A stretch of 64,000 nt of DNA from Symbiodinium microadriaticum (taxonomy: Eukaryota > Sar > Dinophyceae > Suessiales > Symbiodiniaceae), in NCBI GenBank assembly GCA_001939145.1, contig LSRX01000178.1, positions 675,722 to 739,721 of the forward strand, written 5' to 3'. The notes under the pieces are model-generated. The model did not search any database, had not been told where the DNA came from, and saw nothing but the letters and a program-made list of their open reading frames with translations. Numbering within the stretch: the stretch's first letter is position 1; each line of letters starts with the position of its first letter. The position numbers and the translations under genes are program-made. This document shows, piece after piece, positions 1 through 9,485 of this stretch.

Positions 1-69
1 GTCCCCAATATAGTACGGCACCCTTATAAAAAGGCCCCTAAACGGGACCCTAATTTAGAGAAAACTACC
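1..69. repeat. Family B palindromic element, truncated by window start
   Basis: Right part of a ~98-bp inverted-repeat element ending in TTTAGAGAA..ACTACC. Fuller copies are at 2025-2122, 8554-8647 and 46250-46347; all share an interior 'tacggcaccc' segment. The left arm lies outside the window. Confidence 0.6.
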
Positions 70-123
70 CATATCTTCAATCACCGATAACGACCAAAAA
101 AAGGCCCCCTGAACTAGAAGATC

Positions 124-476
124 ATGCGTAACAAACTCTCGGGTTGTTACGAGGATACAATTGATGAAAAGTCACTGCTCAGGAACAACAGAGGAAGACC
201 CCTACGGTGGATAATATAAATCCTGCATGACCCATAATAAGGAATATACCATAATTCCCATAGTTTAGGGTCCTTAAAGTCACGCAGGATTTATATAATC
301 AACAGTATTAGTACACCTCCTTGTCTCAGGACCCTTATGGTAAGATCCCAGTGTGAATCTCCCAAACAGGAAGCTTCGGGGCTTCAGTGGCCAGGATCTG
401 CATGAAGGAGCATTCCCTGTGGAACAACTGGGTTCCTCAATGCCGGACAGTTCAATTAAGGCTTTTGGTGCCGTAG
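124..476 (+). CDS. Small three-exon gene model, unknown function
   Basis: Exons 124-206, 306-339 and 408-476 join in frame into a 62-residue protein from ATG (124) to TAG (474-476). Exon 1 starts MRNKLSGCYEDTIDEK and ends with two bases of a codon. Intron 1 (207-305) is exactly the family A element, GTGGAT..CAACAG. Exon 2 ends CTTATG at a strong GTAAGA donor, and intron 2 (340-407) ends GCATGAAG. Exon 3 is in phase and ends in a stop. No domain is recognised. An upstream in-frame TAG supports the start, although a CTAG acceptor just before it is an alternative. Confidence 0.45.
205..305 (+). mobile_element. Family A introner-like element, copy 1
   Basis: Terminal inverted repeats flanked by TA (203-204, 306-307). 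Family consensus in sense orientation: CGGTTGATGATATAAATCC at the 5' end, a core with CATAGTTTAGGGTCCTTAAG, and TATCATCAACAG at the 3' end. In this copy the 5' end is CGGTGGAT and the 3' end ATCAACAG, so GT and AG are built in. It separates two phase-compatible coding segments. Confidence 0.8.
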
Positions 477-974
477 AACGCTAAACCCTAGACCCTAAAC
501 CCTAGAACAGCTAGATAGTCGCGCGGTTTCTTGCACCCGACACACTTGGAGGATCATGGGACTTAGTAAGTACGGATATAGGTACCTGAATAGGGATAAT
601 ACGTAATCCTAAGAAAAGTTACATTACTAGCTACGAAGCCCCGAGATCCCTTAAACTTAAACCTCGAACCTCGGAGATCCCTTCTAGATCCCTTATGCCC
701 TAAACCCCTAAAACCCTAAACCCTAAACCCGTAAAGGAACCCTCGATACTCAGCCCCATGATCTTCCAAGCGCGTAGGGTTTAGTGTTTAGGGTTTAGGT
801 TTTGTGGTTTTGGTGTGCTTGGGGTTTGGGGTTTAAGGGTCAGGGTCTATAGGGCTTAAGATCAAAATAAAGGCCTCAATGGTTGCCTGTACCCAGCCCA
901 AAACCCCAGTATAACTTAAAAGAGCCCCCACACATATGGGCTTAGTGGCTGCCCTAAACCCTAAACCCTAATCC
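477..974. repeat. Telomere-like arrays plus family D palindrome
   Basis: Short CCCTAAA arrays near 485-510 and 695-730, a TTTAGGG array at 775-830, and a family D inverted-repeat element near 555-640 starting TCATGGGACTTAGTAAGTA. I see no convincing coding segment. Confidence 0.6.
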
Positions 975-1031
975 CTATTGCTGCGGGTCCTCCTCCCATG
1001 ATGTCTCCGGCGGCTGCCCGATGAAACAATC
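975..1031 (-). CDS. Candidate terminal exon, unknown function
   Basis: After the acceptor CCGGGAGCAG| an 18-codon frame runs to TAG (975-977), starting DCFIGQPPETSWEED. It sits between a CCCTAAA array on the left and a TTTAGGG array on the right, like many exon islands here. It could belong to the minus-strand gene upstream (3201-5553), but the link is not shown. Confidence 0.35.
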   Translation of the reverse strand, partial: DCFIGQPPETSWEEDPQQ

Positions 1032-1064
1032 CTGCTCCCGGCAAGCTTTAGAGCTTAGGGGTTT

Positions 1065-1267
1065 TGTTAGGGCCTAGGGTTTAGGGCTTAGGGCTTAGGG
1101 TTTAGGGCTTAGGGCTTAGGGTTATGTTAGGGTTTAGGGTTTAGGGCTTAGGATTAGGGCTTACCTTAACCTACCAAAACCTACTTTTTGTAGGTTCTTA
1201 CTATGAACCCTAATATGGAATGTCTAGGGACCCTACAAAAAATTCTGCTTTGGTAGGTTTAGGGTTT
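1065..1267. repeat. TTTAGGG array followed by family C element
   Basis: A G-rich telomere-like array (1065-1165) is followed by an inverted-repeat element (about 1170-1257) with ends CCTACCAAAACCTAC and GGTAGG. Other family C copies lie at 1526-1628 and 51795-51968. Confidence 0.6.
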
Positions 1268-1269
1268 AG

Positions 1270-1395
1270 TGCAATGACCCCGAGCCTGACCTCCAACCCC
1301 TAGACCCCTACGAATCCCCAGCTGCAAGCGACACACCCAAAACCCAACAACCTGAGATGACACGCCCCAAACTCTACACCCTGCGGAAGCCCTGA
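1270..1395 (+). CDS. Candidate terminal exon with a TTTAG acceptor
   Basis: The last TTTAG of a telomere-like array (1265-1269) could act as acceptor for a 41-codon frame ending in TGA (1393-1395). Composition is acidic and Pro-rich (CNDPEPDLQPLDPYE at its start). The antisense strand also has an open frame, so the strand is uncertain. Confidence 0.3.
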   Translation, partial: CNDPEPDLQPLDPYESPAASDTPKTQQPEMTRPKLYTLRKP

Positions 1396-1525
1396 AAAAA
1401 CGCGCCGGGTGCAATTTTATCCGACTTTCGAGCCTGTACCATGACACCTACTTGCTGACTCCCCGAATCTTCACTCTTAAACCTAAAACCCGAAACCCCA
1501 ATGCCACAAGACCCTCACTGTTAGA

Positions 1526-1628
1526 CCTACCAAAACCTAGTGTTTTGTAGGGTCCCTAAACCCTAAACCCTATATCTTCCATATTAGGTTTTATCATAAG
1601 AACCTACAAAAAAGTAGGATTTGGTAGG
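1526..1628. repeat. Family C palindromic element, copy 2
   Basis: Ends CCTACCAAAACCTA and TTTGGTAGG. The interior shares the CCATATTAGG and AACCTACAAAAA segments with the other family C copies. The stretch 1629-1992 beyond it holds only scattered telomere-like units and unassigned unique sequence. Confidence 0.55.
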
Positions 1629-1992
1629 AAAAGGGTAGGGCTTATGGCTTGGGGTTCAATCGTTTGCCAGAACCCGACAACCCTTCAGTTGGATGCTCCA
1701 GTTAAGGGTTGCTTTAAGGGATCCGTTTCAGTGATCCTTTAGGGGTTCCAAAAAAGGTCCTAAAATTACGGGATCTACGGCGTAGATCCTTACAGTCAGG
1801 GCTGGAGGTCTCAGGCTTCGAAGGGTTTCAAGTAGGTGTCACGCATGAAACGGTTCAGGCGTTCAGCGTTTAGGGTTTAGGGTTTGGGGTTTAGGGTTTA
1901 GGGTTTAGGGTTCGCCCAACTTGCGGACGTCTGGGTCGTGCTGGGCTAGTTTTGAGCACCTTTTACCCCTCGCCACCGAGTCTGCTTTTCAG

Positions 1993-2025
1993 GGAAGCCA
2001 CTTGAAGGTTTGTGAGGGATTTAGG
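1993..2025 (+). CDS. Candidate micro-exon abutting a family B element
   Basis: Acceptor GTCTGCTTTTCAG| precedes 11 codons (GSHLKVCEGFR). The donor AGG|GTAGTT is the first bases of the family B palindrome. This suggests that family B can also supply intron ends. The segment is short, so support rests on the splice signals. Confidence 0.3.
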
Positions 2026-2122
2026 GTAGTTGTTTAAATTAGGGTCACGTTTAGGGTCCTTTTTATTCGGGTGCCGTACTGTATTGGGGACCTAAAATGG
2101 GACCCTAATTCAGAGAACTACC
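2025..2122 (+). repeat. Family B palindromic element, copy 2
   Basis: Arms GGTAGTTGTTTAAATTAGGG and its near complement ending CAGAGAACTACC. The downstream flank offers ATGTAG| as a possible 3' splice site. Confidence 0.65.
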
Positions 2123-2626
2123 CATGTAGGATTTAAGGTTTAGGGTTTGGGGTTTGGGGTGCAGGGTCTGGGGGTCAGGGTCTAGAAGCTATGGAGCTTG
2201 TGCCAGGCGGAAAGGTGCCTGAATACCCTAAACTGACTTTAAGGACGTAATCCTTGAAATATGGGGTGTCTTGCTGTGATTCCTTCATCAAAGGTGAGTA
2301 CTCGAAGGCCACAGTTTAGGGTATACTTGTAGCCTCAAAAACCTACGAACCCAAACAACGGCGGGCTTTTGGGGGCTCTGGGCTACATAGTCTCCCTCAA
2401 CCCCAAACCCACAAACCCCTAAGCCGTAAACCGCAAACCCCTAAACCCCTAAACCCTAAACCCTAGACCCTAAACCCTAAACCCCTGAACCCTAAACCCG
2501 AAACCCCTAAACCACTAAACCCTAAACCCCTAAACCCCTAAACCCTAAACCCCTGAACCCTAAACCCCTAAACCCCTAAACCCTAAACCCCTAAACCCCT
2601 AAACCCTAAACCCCTAAACCCTAAAC
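2123..2626. repeat. Telomere-like arrays
   Basis: TTTAGGG variants near 2130-2190, unique sequence 2200-2395 in which I see nothing clear, then a long CCCTAAA/CCCCTAAA array (2400-2627). Confidence 0.7.
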
Positions 2627-2715
2627 CCTTTTGGGTTGCAAATGGCCTCATCCTCGCTGTCCGGTAGAGGTGCGTAGTCAGATAGCGCCTTGCAGGGTTT
2701 GCCAAAGGCCACGAA
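2627..2715 (-). CDS. Candidate internal exon, unknown function
   Basis: Open frame with residues KALSDYAPLPDSEDEAICNP, acidic and compact. The donor is AAAAGG|GTTTAGGG, so the intron would begin directly with a telomere-like repeat. The acceptor is probably CTGCAAG| (exon start 2688); an earlier start is possible. CCCTAAA lies on the left and TTTAGGG on the right. Confidence 0.4.
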
Positions 2716-3200
2716 CCAAAGGGTTTAGAGTTTAGGGTTTAGGAGCTTGGGTTATTTAGGGTTTAGGAGCTTAGGGTTTAGGGTTTAGGAGCTTAGGGTT
2801 TAGGGTTAAGGGTTAAGAGTTTAGGAGCTTAGGGATTAGGGTTTAGGGTTGAGGGTTTAGGGCAGTTCAGGGCTTTGGGTTTAGGGTTTTGGCTGTTTGG
2901 GTTTTAGGGTTAATGCTGTTGGGTCTCGGGGTTTTGGGGTCAATAGGGGACTGAGTTAGAATGTTCAAGGAACCCTGAGACAAGAGATTTCCAATTATTC
3001 ACACCAGTAGAGATTCTCGATTTTGGGGTTCCGGCCTGGAGGTGCCTAGTCGATCACCTACTCGCCGAGCCTGGCACAAAAAAACAACGGAATTAACCAT
3101 TACAGGTCAAACTATCGCAACAAATCAAAGCCCGTTTATCTCATTGCTCAGCATTGAGGTTCACCCAATATAGCCATCGGAGTCATCACCACAGCTGAAA
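2716..3200. repeat. TTTAGGG array and unassigned unique sequence
   Basis: G-rich array with AGGAGCTTAGGG variants (2720-2935), then about 250 bp of unique sequence without a frame I can support. Confidence 0.6.
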
Positions 3201-5553
3201 TCATGACACACAGCCACAATTTGCCATCATACCCAAACAGCCATCAGGACGGCCAGGGAGATCATGATGCGAATCATCGTCACCATCAGCGTCCTGGTGT
3301 GAAGAGTTATCATCAGCAGCAGCACCGTCAACAGCATCCGAGTACTCGCGGAACTGCTTCTTCGATGCCTCCAGCTCCTGCAGCTTCCTGCGGAGCCTCT
3401 CGCTCTCGCCCTGGAGCTTCGATCATCACCACTATCATGGCGCAAGAGCATTATCACCATCCTCGTGTATCATCATGGCCACCGCCACCGCCACCTCCAC
3501 TGCCGACCACCGCCACCACCGCCACCATCACCATCATCATCAGCAGCACCATCATCATCATCGGCAGCAGCGGCAGCAGCAGGAGCAGCATCGCCACCGA
3601 CAGCATCATCCACCATCATCATGATCACGCCCGACGTCTTGATCGCCGAGCATCAAAGTCAGCATCGTCATGTCATGCCAAATCCAAAACCCCAAATGCC
3701 TAAATCCTACAGCCTCAACACCCTGGCCCTCTTATGATTACCCCTATAGTACCTCTGCTACACCCCCCGCCCCTACACCCTAAAGCCCACTTAAACCCTA
3801 AACCCAATAAAGCCCTAAACCCAATGAAGCCCTAGACCCTATAAATCCACACCCCCAAAAACCAAAAAAAGAACCTAAACCCTAAACCCCGAACCCTAAA
3901 TTTCTAAACCCACAACCCCAAAAACCCCAAAAACCCCCAAACCCTAAACCCTAAACCCCGAACCCTCAGCTTCTAAACTCACCTTCTGGAGGTGGCGTCG
4001 GTGCTCGCAGCGCAACGTCCGAGCGAGCCGCGATCGAAGAGCTGCGGCCTCTTCGGAACTCTCGGAGGGGTCTTCTGGCATGTAGGGCTTTAAGGTAGGG
4101 CTTTAAGGGCTTAGGGTTTAGGGTTTAGGGCAATTTCTCAAAAAATGACTGTATTTAACCATGCCGCGCTTTGCAGACTGCCTTTGCGGGCAAGTAAAGC
4201 TGTTCCTTGCATCATGGAAGGAATTTCCACGTCCACAGCATCACCACGTGCAACGGCGAGAGGGCTTTCAGATGCTTTCAGGGTTTGGGGTTTCGGCGCT
4301 ACTGTGTTTCAGGCCTTAGAATCAACCCTCTACAAGAACTAGCCCATGAAAGGAGCCCCAAGCCAGAGAACCAAACCCTATATCTAAGGTTAGAAAGTAT
4401 GGGCCCCTAATATGGACCCCTAGGCCTTTCTAGGGACCCTTAAAGGTACATATAGGGTGTATAGCAGGTGTGTAAGGATCCCAGAGTTAGGGGCCCATAC
4501 TAGGGGCCCACTGTTTCAACCTTAGACTATAAGACCGAACACTGAAATCCCTTACACAACAGAGATGGCAAGTCCTAAACTCCTACAACCCAAAACCCTA
4601 AACCTTGCGTACTGGAAGTTAGGGTTGGATGTTTTTAGGGTTGACAATCTACCTTAAACTGCCCTGACCTGCCTGAGGGATGGGGTCCTAAGCACATCAC
4701 TGTTCAGATTCTTTGGCATCCACAATAACAAGTACTGTTGTGTTTCATTGCCATTTGGGTTCTGACTTGGCGCCTCGCTTTTCTAGTCATCGTCTATTCA
4801 CCCCGGAATCCATAACGCTATTCTCATATGGCGACCATCTTTCTTACAGCTGATTCAAATCGTTCTTTTCCCCGGCCCTTTTCCACCACATGACGGCAGA
4901 ATTCTGGAAAACAAGGAAAAATGTAAACAAAAAAAGCGAAATGATGATGACATGATATTTTACCTGAACTTGCAAAGCTAAGTAAAGTTTAAGAAACACC
5001 AAAGGAATCTCATGGACCCTCTCCTCGCGCCCACCTCGGACACAGACGTGGCCAGCGTCACGGCCTGAGCTGCATCTATCTGCTGAGGCTCCTACTGCAA
5101 GCTAAACAAACCCTACTGAGGGAACAGGGCATGAGATCTTTTGGGCTTAGGATTTAGGGTCTAGGGTATAAGATCTTTTGGGTTTAGGGTTTATGGTTTA
5201 GGGTTTAAGATCTTTTGGGTTTAGGGTTTGGGGTTCAGGGTTTAGGGTTTAGGGTTGAGGGTTGAGGGCATAGGGTTGAGGGCATAGGGTTTAGGGTTTA
5301 GGGAATAAGAGGCGAACCCTAGGATGATCTAGGATGCTCCTGAAACTATCATACTCCAGGTTCAGAAGAGCATGCTCTAGGACGAAGGAAAGGCCTGCCA
5401 ACTTGCAAGAACTACGGTTGATGAGATAAATCCTGCAGGACCTTAAGGACCCTAAACTATGGGAATTATGGTATATTCCTTAATTATGGGTAATGCAGGA
5501 TTTATATCATCAACCGTAGTTCAGGGATGAATGAAATCCTTAGGGCGCTAGGG
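3201..5553 (-). CDS. Seven-exon gene model, unknown function, coiled-coil C-terminal part
   Basis: Exons in transcription order: 5515-5553, 5318-5411, 5035-5091, 4848-4903, 4182-4264, 3983-4074 and 3201-3416 (stop TGA 3201-3203). All junction phases agree. Introns: 5412-5514 (family A element), 5092-5317 (CCCTAAA-filled), 4904-5034 (tract ending TTGTTTTCCAG), 4265-4847, 4075-4181 (GC donor, telomere-like interior) and 3417-3982 (donor AAG|GTGAGT). Recognisable stretches include SFVLEHALLNLEYDSFRS, NSAVMWWKRAGEKND and, near the end, a charged heptad-like segment LRRKLQELEASKKQFREY followed by an acidic tail. The 5' start lies upstream of 5553 and is not found. Exon 7 might end earlier at an internal donor and continue to 2627-2715. 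I know no family for it. Phase agreement over six introns is the main support. Confidence 0.58.
3420..3645. repeat. Trinucleotide-rich tract inside the last intron
   Basis: CAT/CAC/GCC triplet repeats. They create His-, Pro- and Ser/Ile-rich open frames on the + strand that I treat as artefacts. Confidence 0.6.
4384..4525. repeat. 142-bp imperfect palindrome
   Basis: Left arm CTAAGGTTAGAAAGTATGGG and right arm ending TTTCAACCTTAG are complementary, and both carry GGGGCCCATA-type segments. It lies inside intron 4 of the minus-strand gene. Probably another short inverted-repeat element. Confidence 0.55.
5130..5310. repeat. TTTAGGG array within an intron
   Basis: Telomere-like units interspersed with AAGATCTTTTGGG. 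It lies wholly within the proposed intron 5092-5317, so in the sense of that gene it reads as CCCTAAA. Confidence 0.65.
5415..5516 (-). mobile_element. Family A introner-like element, copy 2
   Basis: Flanked by TA on both sides (5413-5414, 5517-5518). On the minus strand the proposed intron is 5412-5514, GTTGATGATA..CAACCGTAG, between SALRISFIPEL and SCKLAGLSFVLEH with matching phase. Here the AG uses the TA flank plus the next G. Confidence 0.8.
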
Positions 5554-6118
5554 CTTTACGACAGAAGCGAAAATGCTGGGTAAAACTTGGGGGGCCAAGT
5601 CCCCCTTGCGGGTTCAGTTCCGGGGGCGGTCTTATGTCGGTTGTTTCGGGGCTTCGTGCCTTTGTGTATGGGTTCTTAGACCCTAAACCCTAAACCCTAA
5701 CCCCTAAACCCTAAACTCGTGCCTAGTATCTGTTCTGATGTATCGCGTGTAGTGATGATTAGGTAGTGGGCCGAGTCGTGCTCGTGCGGGTTTAGGGTTT
5801 GGGGTTTAGGGCTGAGGGCTTTTGGCGTTTAGGGTTTAGGGCTTATGGTTTGCTAGGCGCGGATTCTTGCTGCTGCGATTGCGACAACGATAGCGTAAGG
5901 CTTCTGGGATGTTCCTCTCGCAGACTTCAATGTCAAGGTTTGTCAAGGAAACACCTGAAAAAGCGAAAACCCCCACAGGAAACCTTACTGAAACCCGCAA
6001 CCGTCAAGTCTCAACCCGAAAACCCTAAACCCACAACAAAAACCCGAAAACCCTAAACCCACAAAACCCACAACCCTAAACAAAAACCCGAAAACCCCAA
6101 AAGCCCTGAACCCGGAAC
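5554..6118. other. Unassigned islands and telomere-like arrays
   Basis: Unique sequence 5560-5670 is open in two minus frames but undecided. Short CCCTAAA (5680-5715) and TTTAGGG (5790-5840) arrays follow. A possible plus-strand micro-exon lies near 5856-5894 between TTTGCTAG| and |GTAAGG. CCCTAAA variants occupy 6015-6110. Confidence 0.4.
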
Positions 6119-6200
6119 CCAGGCTCCGGGACTCCGGGCAGGATCCACGCGATCCGGTGAAAACCAGGCCCAGAGCTCCGCAAACAGAGACTGGCCGGCT
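6119..6200 (-). CDS. Candidate internal exon, unknown function
   Basis: One base plus 27 codons between ATCTTAAG| and the donor CCTGG|GTTCCG. Residues include SLFAELWAWFSPDRVD. A CCCTAAA array lies left and a TTTAGGG array right. Part of the acceptor-side sequence (GACTGGCCGGCT) recurs at 6298-6309, a local duplication. Confidence 0.42.
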
Positions 6201-6209
6201 CTTAAGATG

Positions 6210-6528
6210 TGGGCTTTAGGGTTTTGGGGTTTAGGGTTTAGGCTCTTAAGATGTGGGGTTTAGGGCTTTAGGGTTTTAGGGTTTAGGGTTTAGGGCGACT
6301 GGCCGGCTTGGTGCGGGTAGGGGTTTAAGATGTGGGGTTTAGGGGTTTAAGATGTGGGGTTTAGGGCTTTTGGGTTTTAGGGTTTAGGGTTTTGGGGTTT
6401 AGGGTTTAGGGTTTTGGGGTTTAGGGCTTTAGGGTTTTAGGGTTTAGGGTTTAAGGTTTAGGGTTTAGGGTTTAGGGTTTAAGGTTTTAGGGGTTAGGGT
6501 TTAGGGATTAAGGTTTTAGGGTTCAGGG
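6210..6528. repeat. Long TTTAGGG array
   Basis: Over 300 bp of TTTAGGG and TTTTAGGG variants with GATGTGGGG interruptions. Confidence 0.75.
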
Positions 6529-6606
6529 GGTTGATGATATAAATGTACCGCAATTACCATAGTTTAGGGTCCTTAAGGTAATGCAGGATGTATATATCAT
6601 AAACAG
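6529..6606 (+). mobile_element. Family A element, copy 3, internally deleted
   Basis: Starts GGTTGATGATATAAATG and ends ATATCATAAACAG, followed by TA. It lacks about 23 bp of the core and lies in telomere-like repeats, so no flanking exons are visible. Confidence 0.7.
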
Positions 6607-6904
6607 TAGGGGTTTAAGATGTAGGGTTCAGGGTTAGTGGTGCGGATGATTCTAGACTTTGGCGCTGTTAGCACAGGGTTCCTTTGAGGGTGTTGTAATG
6701 GGGCTTTAACAACGGGCTCTTTAGAGTCGGGTGATGTTTCTTAACAAGTAGAATAATTTTTGTAGGGATATTCTAAAAGAAGTAAAAATAACAACTCCTG
6801 AGGAATGGCACTACCAAATATTCAGGCTTCTGTAGTTGGGGCTTAGGGTTTATCGGGGTTTCAGGCTGCAGGTCTTCGAGTACATCCCGAACATCACCCC
6901 CAGA

Positions 6905-6936
6905 ACTCACTCACTCACTCACTCACTCACTCACTC
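6905..6936. repeat. (CTCA)n microsatellite
   Basis: Eight units of the tetranucleotide. The adjoining 6940-7041 is unique sequence, open but undecided. Confidence 0.85.
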
Positions 6937-7041
6937 GCAATGCGGTCCCGAAGGTCCGGAGCGACTCATGCAGCTCCCAAAAACGCGGCATGCTGTATGC
7001 CGACGCAGGAGTAGAACAAACCTAGCAAGAAAACTGTACAG

Positions 7042-7641
7042 AAGTCCCTCCCGAGCTCGACCCCACCGAAAGGAGGGAGCTCAAACGGGCAGAGCAGCAA
7101 ACAGCTAAACCCGAGACAGCGGTCGCCCCTGACAGCACGAGGCAAAGACCGGCAACACCGCTGTCTGGATTAGAGCTCTACGCTGCAGCAACAAGTGGGC
7201 CCCAGCTTCGGAGGCACCACGCAAGAACCGTGCTTTGCCAAGCAGGCACGCTGCCGGTAAACAAGATAAAGGATGGATGCGTGGACGAAAAGTCAGCATC
7301 CGAAACCACAACCTCACCGATGAGTGCCTGACCCCAGTCAAAGGACTCAGCCGACGAAATCGTTGACGGTAGATGTGCCACCCGAAGAGAACAGGAACCC
7401 CAGCGGTCCCTGGGCGTGTGTGAGCTATCCCATACCGCGGCCATGGAGACTACGAAGCCAGACCCAGGGCCTGCGGCATCAGCAGTAAGGAGATGCCTAA
7501 TAGGCAGCAGCAAGAGGAGCTGACCACCAGGATCTAAAGTGAGCCATGAGCCGTATACCACAGCACAAGCTACAAAAGTTGCTCGCCGCGGATTACCGAG
7601 ACATCCCGACACCAGGTCAAACAGCACCACGACCTTGTTGA
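7042..7641 (+). CDS. Three-exon gene model, unknown function
   Basis: Exons 7042-7256, 7338-7484 and 7564-7641 share phase. Exon 1 follows CTGTACAG| and reads VPPELDPTERRELKRAEQQT near its start. It ends CTGCCG|GTAAAC. The 81-bp intron ends GACCCCAG|; left unspliced it would put a TGA in frame. Exon 2 starts SKDSADEIVDGRC and ends GCA|GTAAGG. Exon 3 starts HKLQKLLAADYRDIPTP and reaches TGA. A better-looking continuation of exon 3 lies in another frame (to 7734), so a frameshift or decay is possible. The complementary strand also has a long open frame. Confidence 0.38.
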
Positions 7642-8193
7642 AAGACTGCCACAGATCGTCGCAACAGCTCCGCATTGCAGCAATCGTAGTCACATTGCCG
7701 CCACAATGCCTCAGCATCAGGCTAAGGCAGTGTAGCATCCACGAAGGACGCTAGGCACCCAGCTCCGAGCCGGAGTGCCGGTGCACCCAGCTTCGAGCTG
7801 GAATGCGGCGCGGCGATGGCAGATGAAAAGGATCAACTACCTACGACCGCTGGGGTCTGGTCAACTTTACACACGGAAACACGCATTCAGCGAAATTCCC
7901 GAGTGAAAAAGCCTCGGGCCGAGACGCCTCACCCCCAGAACCCTAAATCCTAAACCCTAAGCCCCAAACCCTAAACCCTAAACCGTTTCCTGAAAGAAGG
8001 GTGCTCGGAGTCCTAGTTGTTGAGTTCATAAGCACAAAAGGTGCGCACTTTCAGCTACCCTACACCCTAAACCCCTAAACCATCCCCACGACGTTCTTCA
8101 CGATCTTGGGTGCGGTCGTTGGCGTGCTGGTCTGCCTCATCCTGGCGATCCATTTCCAAAGCCTCTTGTTCGGCCGCCTCGAACTCAGGATCC
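7642..8193. other. Mostly unassigned, with CCCTAAA arrays
   Basis: Unique sequence to 7930, CCCTAAA variants 7935-7985 and 8060-8085, and a segment (8015-8062, GTTGTTGAGTTCATAAGCAC) that recurs at about 34984-35033. From 8067 a minus-strand acidic frame begins; see 8194-8510. Confidence 0.4.
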
Positions 8194-8510
8194 TCAGCCG
8201 TCGCGTTGATACCAGCAGGAGCGCCGGCAGACATGAGAACGGGGAAGCCAGACGCACTTGGGATTGATTCCCCAGTCCACAACGCGCAAACCAGGGTGCC
8301 TCATGTCTCCGAACTCGGGAACATCATCGAGCATTTTGCCCATAGAGCGGTAGAAAAACCATCTGCCCTCGACAGGTCTATAAAAACCTGAGCCGACGAC
8401 ACCAGCTCCACTAGAGTCAAAGCCGACCCGGCCGACCCGAATGTTCAGTTGAGCCACGTTCCTTGGCTGTTCGAGTAGCTGTTTCACCTCTATACTATCA
8501 CCCAAGAGGC
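8194..8510 (-). CDS. Candidate exon, possibly frameshifted
   Basis: After acceptor CTTTTGGGATTCAG| the frame reads LLGDSIEVKQLLEQPRNV and later GSGFYRPVEGRWFFYRSM, ending near 8194. A second minus frame (8282 to 8067) continues with an acidic, protein-like sequence (AEDPEFEAAEQEALEMDRQ) up to GGGGATG|GTTTAGGG. The two look like one coding region broken by a frameshift near 8250, or by a splice I cannot place. Function unknown. Confidence 0.45.
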
Positions 8511-8553
8511 CTGAATCCCAAAAGTACCATACGGGTGCAGGGCTTAGGATTTA

Positions 8554-8647
8554 GGTAGTTCTCTAAATTAGGATACCTTGTTAGGCCCCGAAATATTACG
8601 GCACCCTTTTAACGGACCCCAAAAGGAAGCCTAATTTTTGAGAACTA
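8554..8647. repeat. Family B palindromic element, copy 3
   Basis: Arms GGTAGTTCTCTAAATTAGG and TTTTTGAGAACTA around the shared 'tacggcaccc' core. It lies just upstream of the minus-strand exon at 8194-8510. Confidence 0.6.
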
Positions 8648-8718
8648 AACCCTAAACCCCTAACCGCCCTAACCCCTAAACCCTAAACCCCTAAACCCTA
8701 AACCCCTAAGCCCTAAGT

Positions 8719-9110
8719 TTAGAGAAAAGGCTCAAGCGCCATGGCCTGACCGCTGGCCTCCAACAGCGCCTTCGCTGGATCCTCTGCCCTGCTCTCGGCA
8801 AGGGTCTAGGGTTTATAGGGTTTAGGGGTTTAGGGTTTAGGGTTTTAGGGTTTAGGGTTCTAGGGTCTAAGATTAAGGGTTTAGGGTTTAGGGTTTGGGG
8901 TTTAGGGTTTAGGGGTCTAGGGTTTACATTGAGGGGGCTGGCAAAGGTTCTGTACGGTTTCGAAATCAGGGGCTGCAGTAAGTAGGGAAGAAGCGGCAAT
9001 TTAAGGAAGCAGTTCTACTGAGTACCTACTTACCAAGTTCCCTGAAAGTTTTCGGCTGCACATGTTGGGATTCAGGACATCCGTTGAGGTCTTTGGGTGA
9101 TTAGGCCTTG
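8719..9110 (-). CDS. Three-exon segment, frame ambiguous
   Basis: Splice signals are clear. An exon ends at 9034 with TTG|GTAAGT. A 45-bp exon (8928-8972) lies between CCCTACTTACTGCAG| and AAT|GTAAAC. A last exon (8719-8788) follows GAGAGCAG|. Two phase-consistent reading chains exist, and the most protein-like reading of the last exon (AEDPAKALLEASGQAMALEP) fits neither exactly. The second intron starts GTAAACCC, directly in a telomere-like array. Coding is likely; the exact protein is not resolved. Confidence 0.4.
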
Positions 9111-9380
9111 CGTTGTGCTTCGGCTTTGGAGTTTCGGGTTGAGGGCTTTAGACTTGTTTTCTTCTAGGGCTTAGAGTCTAGGGTGTTTGTGCTTAGGGTC
9201 TTGATTAGGGTTTAAGGGTTGGGGGTTTCGGGTTTGAGGCTAGAGTAGGATCGTGGTCTAGGACGGTGTTGTTGGGTTGGTGTTGGAGTTTAGGGATTTA
9301 AGGCTTAGGGTTTAGGGTTTCGGGTGTTGGGGTTCGGGGTTTTGGGGTGATGTGTCTTTTCGGGCGTCTTCTTTGTGCAG

Positions 9381-9485
9381 TGGCCGATAGTCCATGCTAA
9401 GATGGCGCCACCTCACACCAGGGTTTGTGGCGGGCGTATATCGCGTGAAGCGACTTCTTGCGTGTTTTGTGATAGAACTCGCTGA
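9381..9485 (+). CDS. Candidate terminal exon, Cys-containing
   Basis: A good polypyrimidine acceptor (GTCTTCTTTGTGCAG|) opens the only stop-free frame, WPIVHAKMAPPHTRVCGG, ending SCVFCDRTR and TGA (9483-9485). CxxC could bind metal. Upstream exons are not found. Confidence 0.4.
   Translation, partial: WPIVHAKMAPPHTRVCGGRISREATSCVFCDRTR

Noticed and set aside
3203..3737. His/Pro/Ser-rich proteins on the + strand
   Set aside because: They follow CAT/CAC/GCC repeats inside an intron of the better supported minus-strand gene; the part 3201-3416 is coding on the other strand.
5588..5640. Possible tRNA (GGGTTCAGTTCC T-loop-like)
   Set aside because: No matching acceptor stem or anticodon arm could be folded around it.
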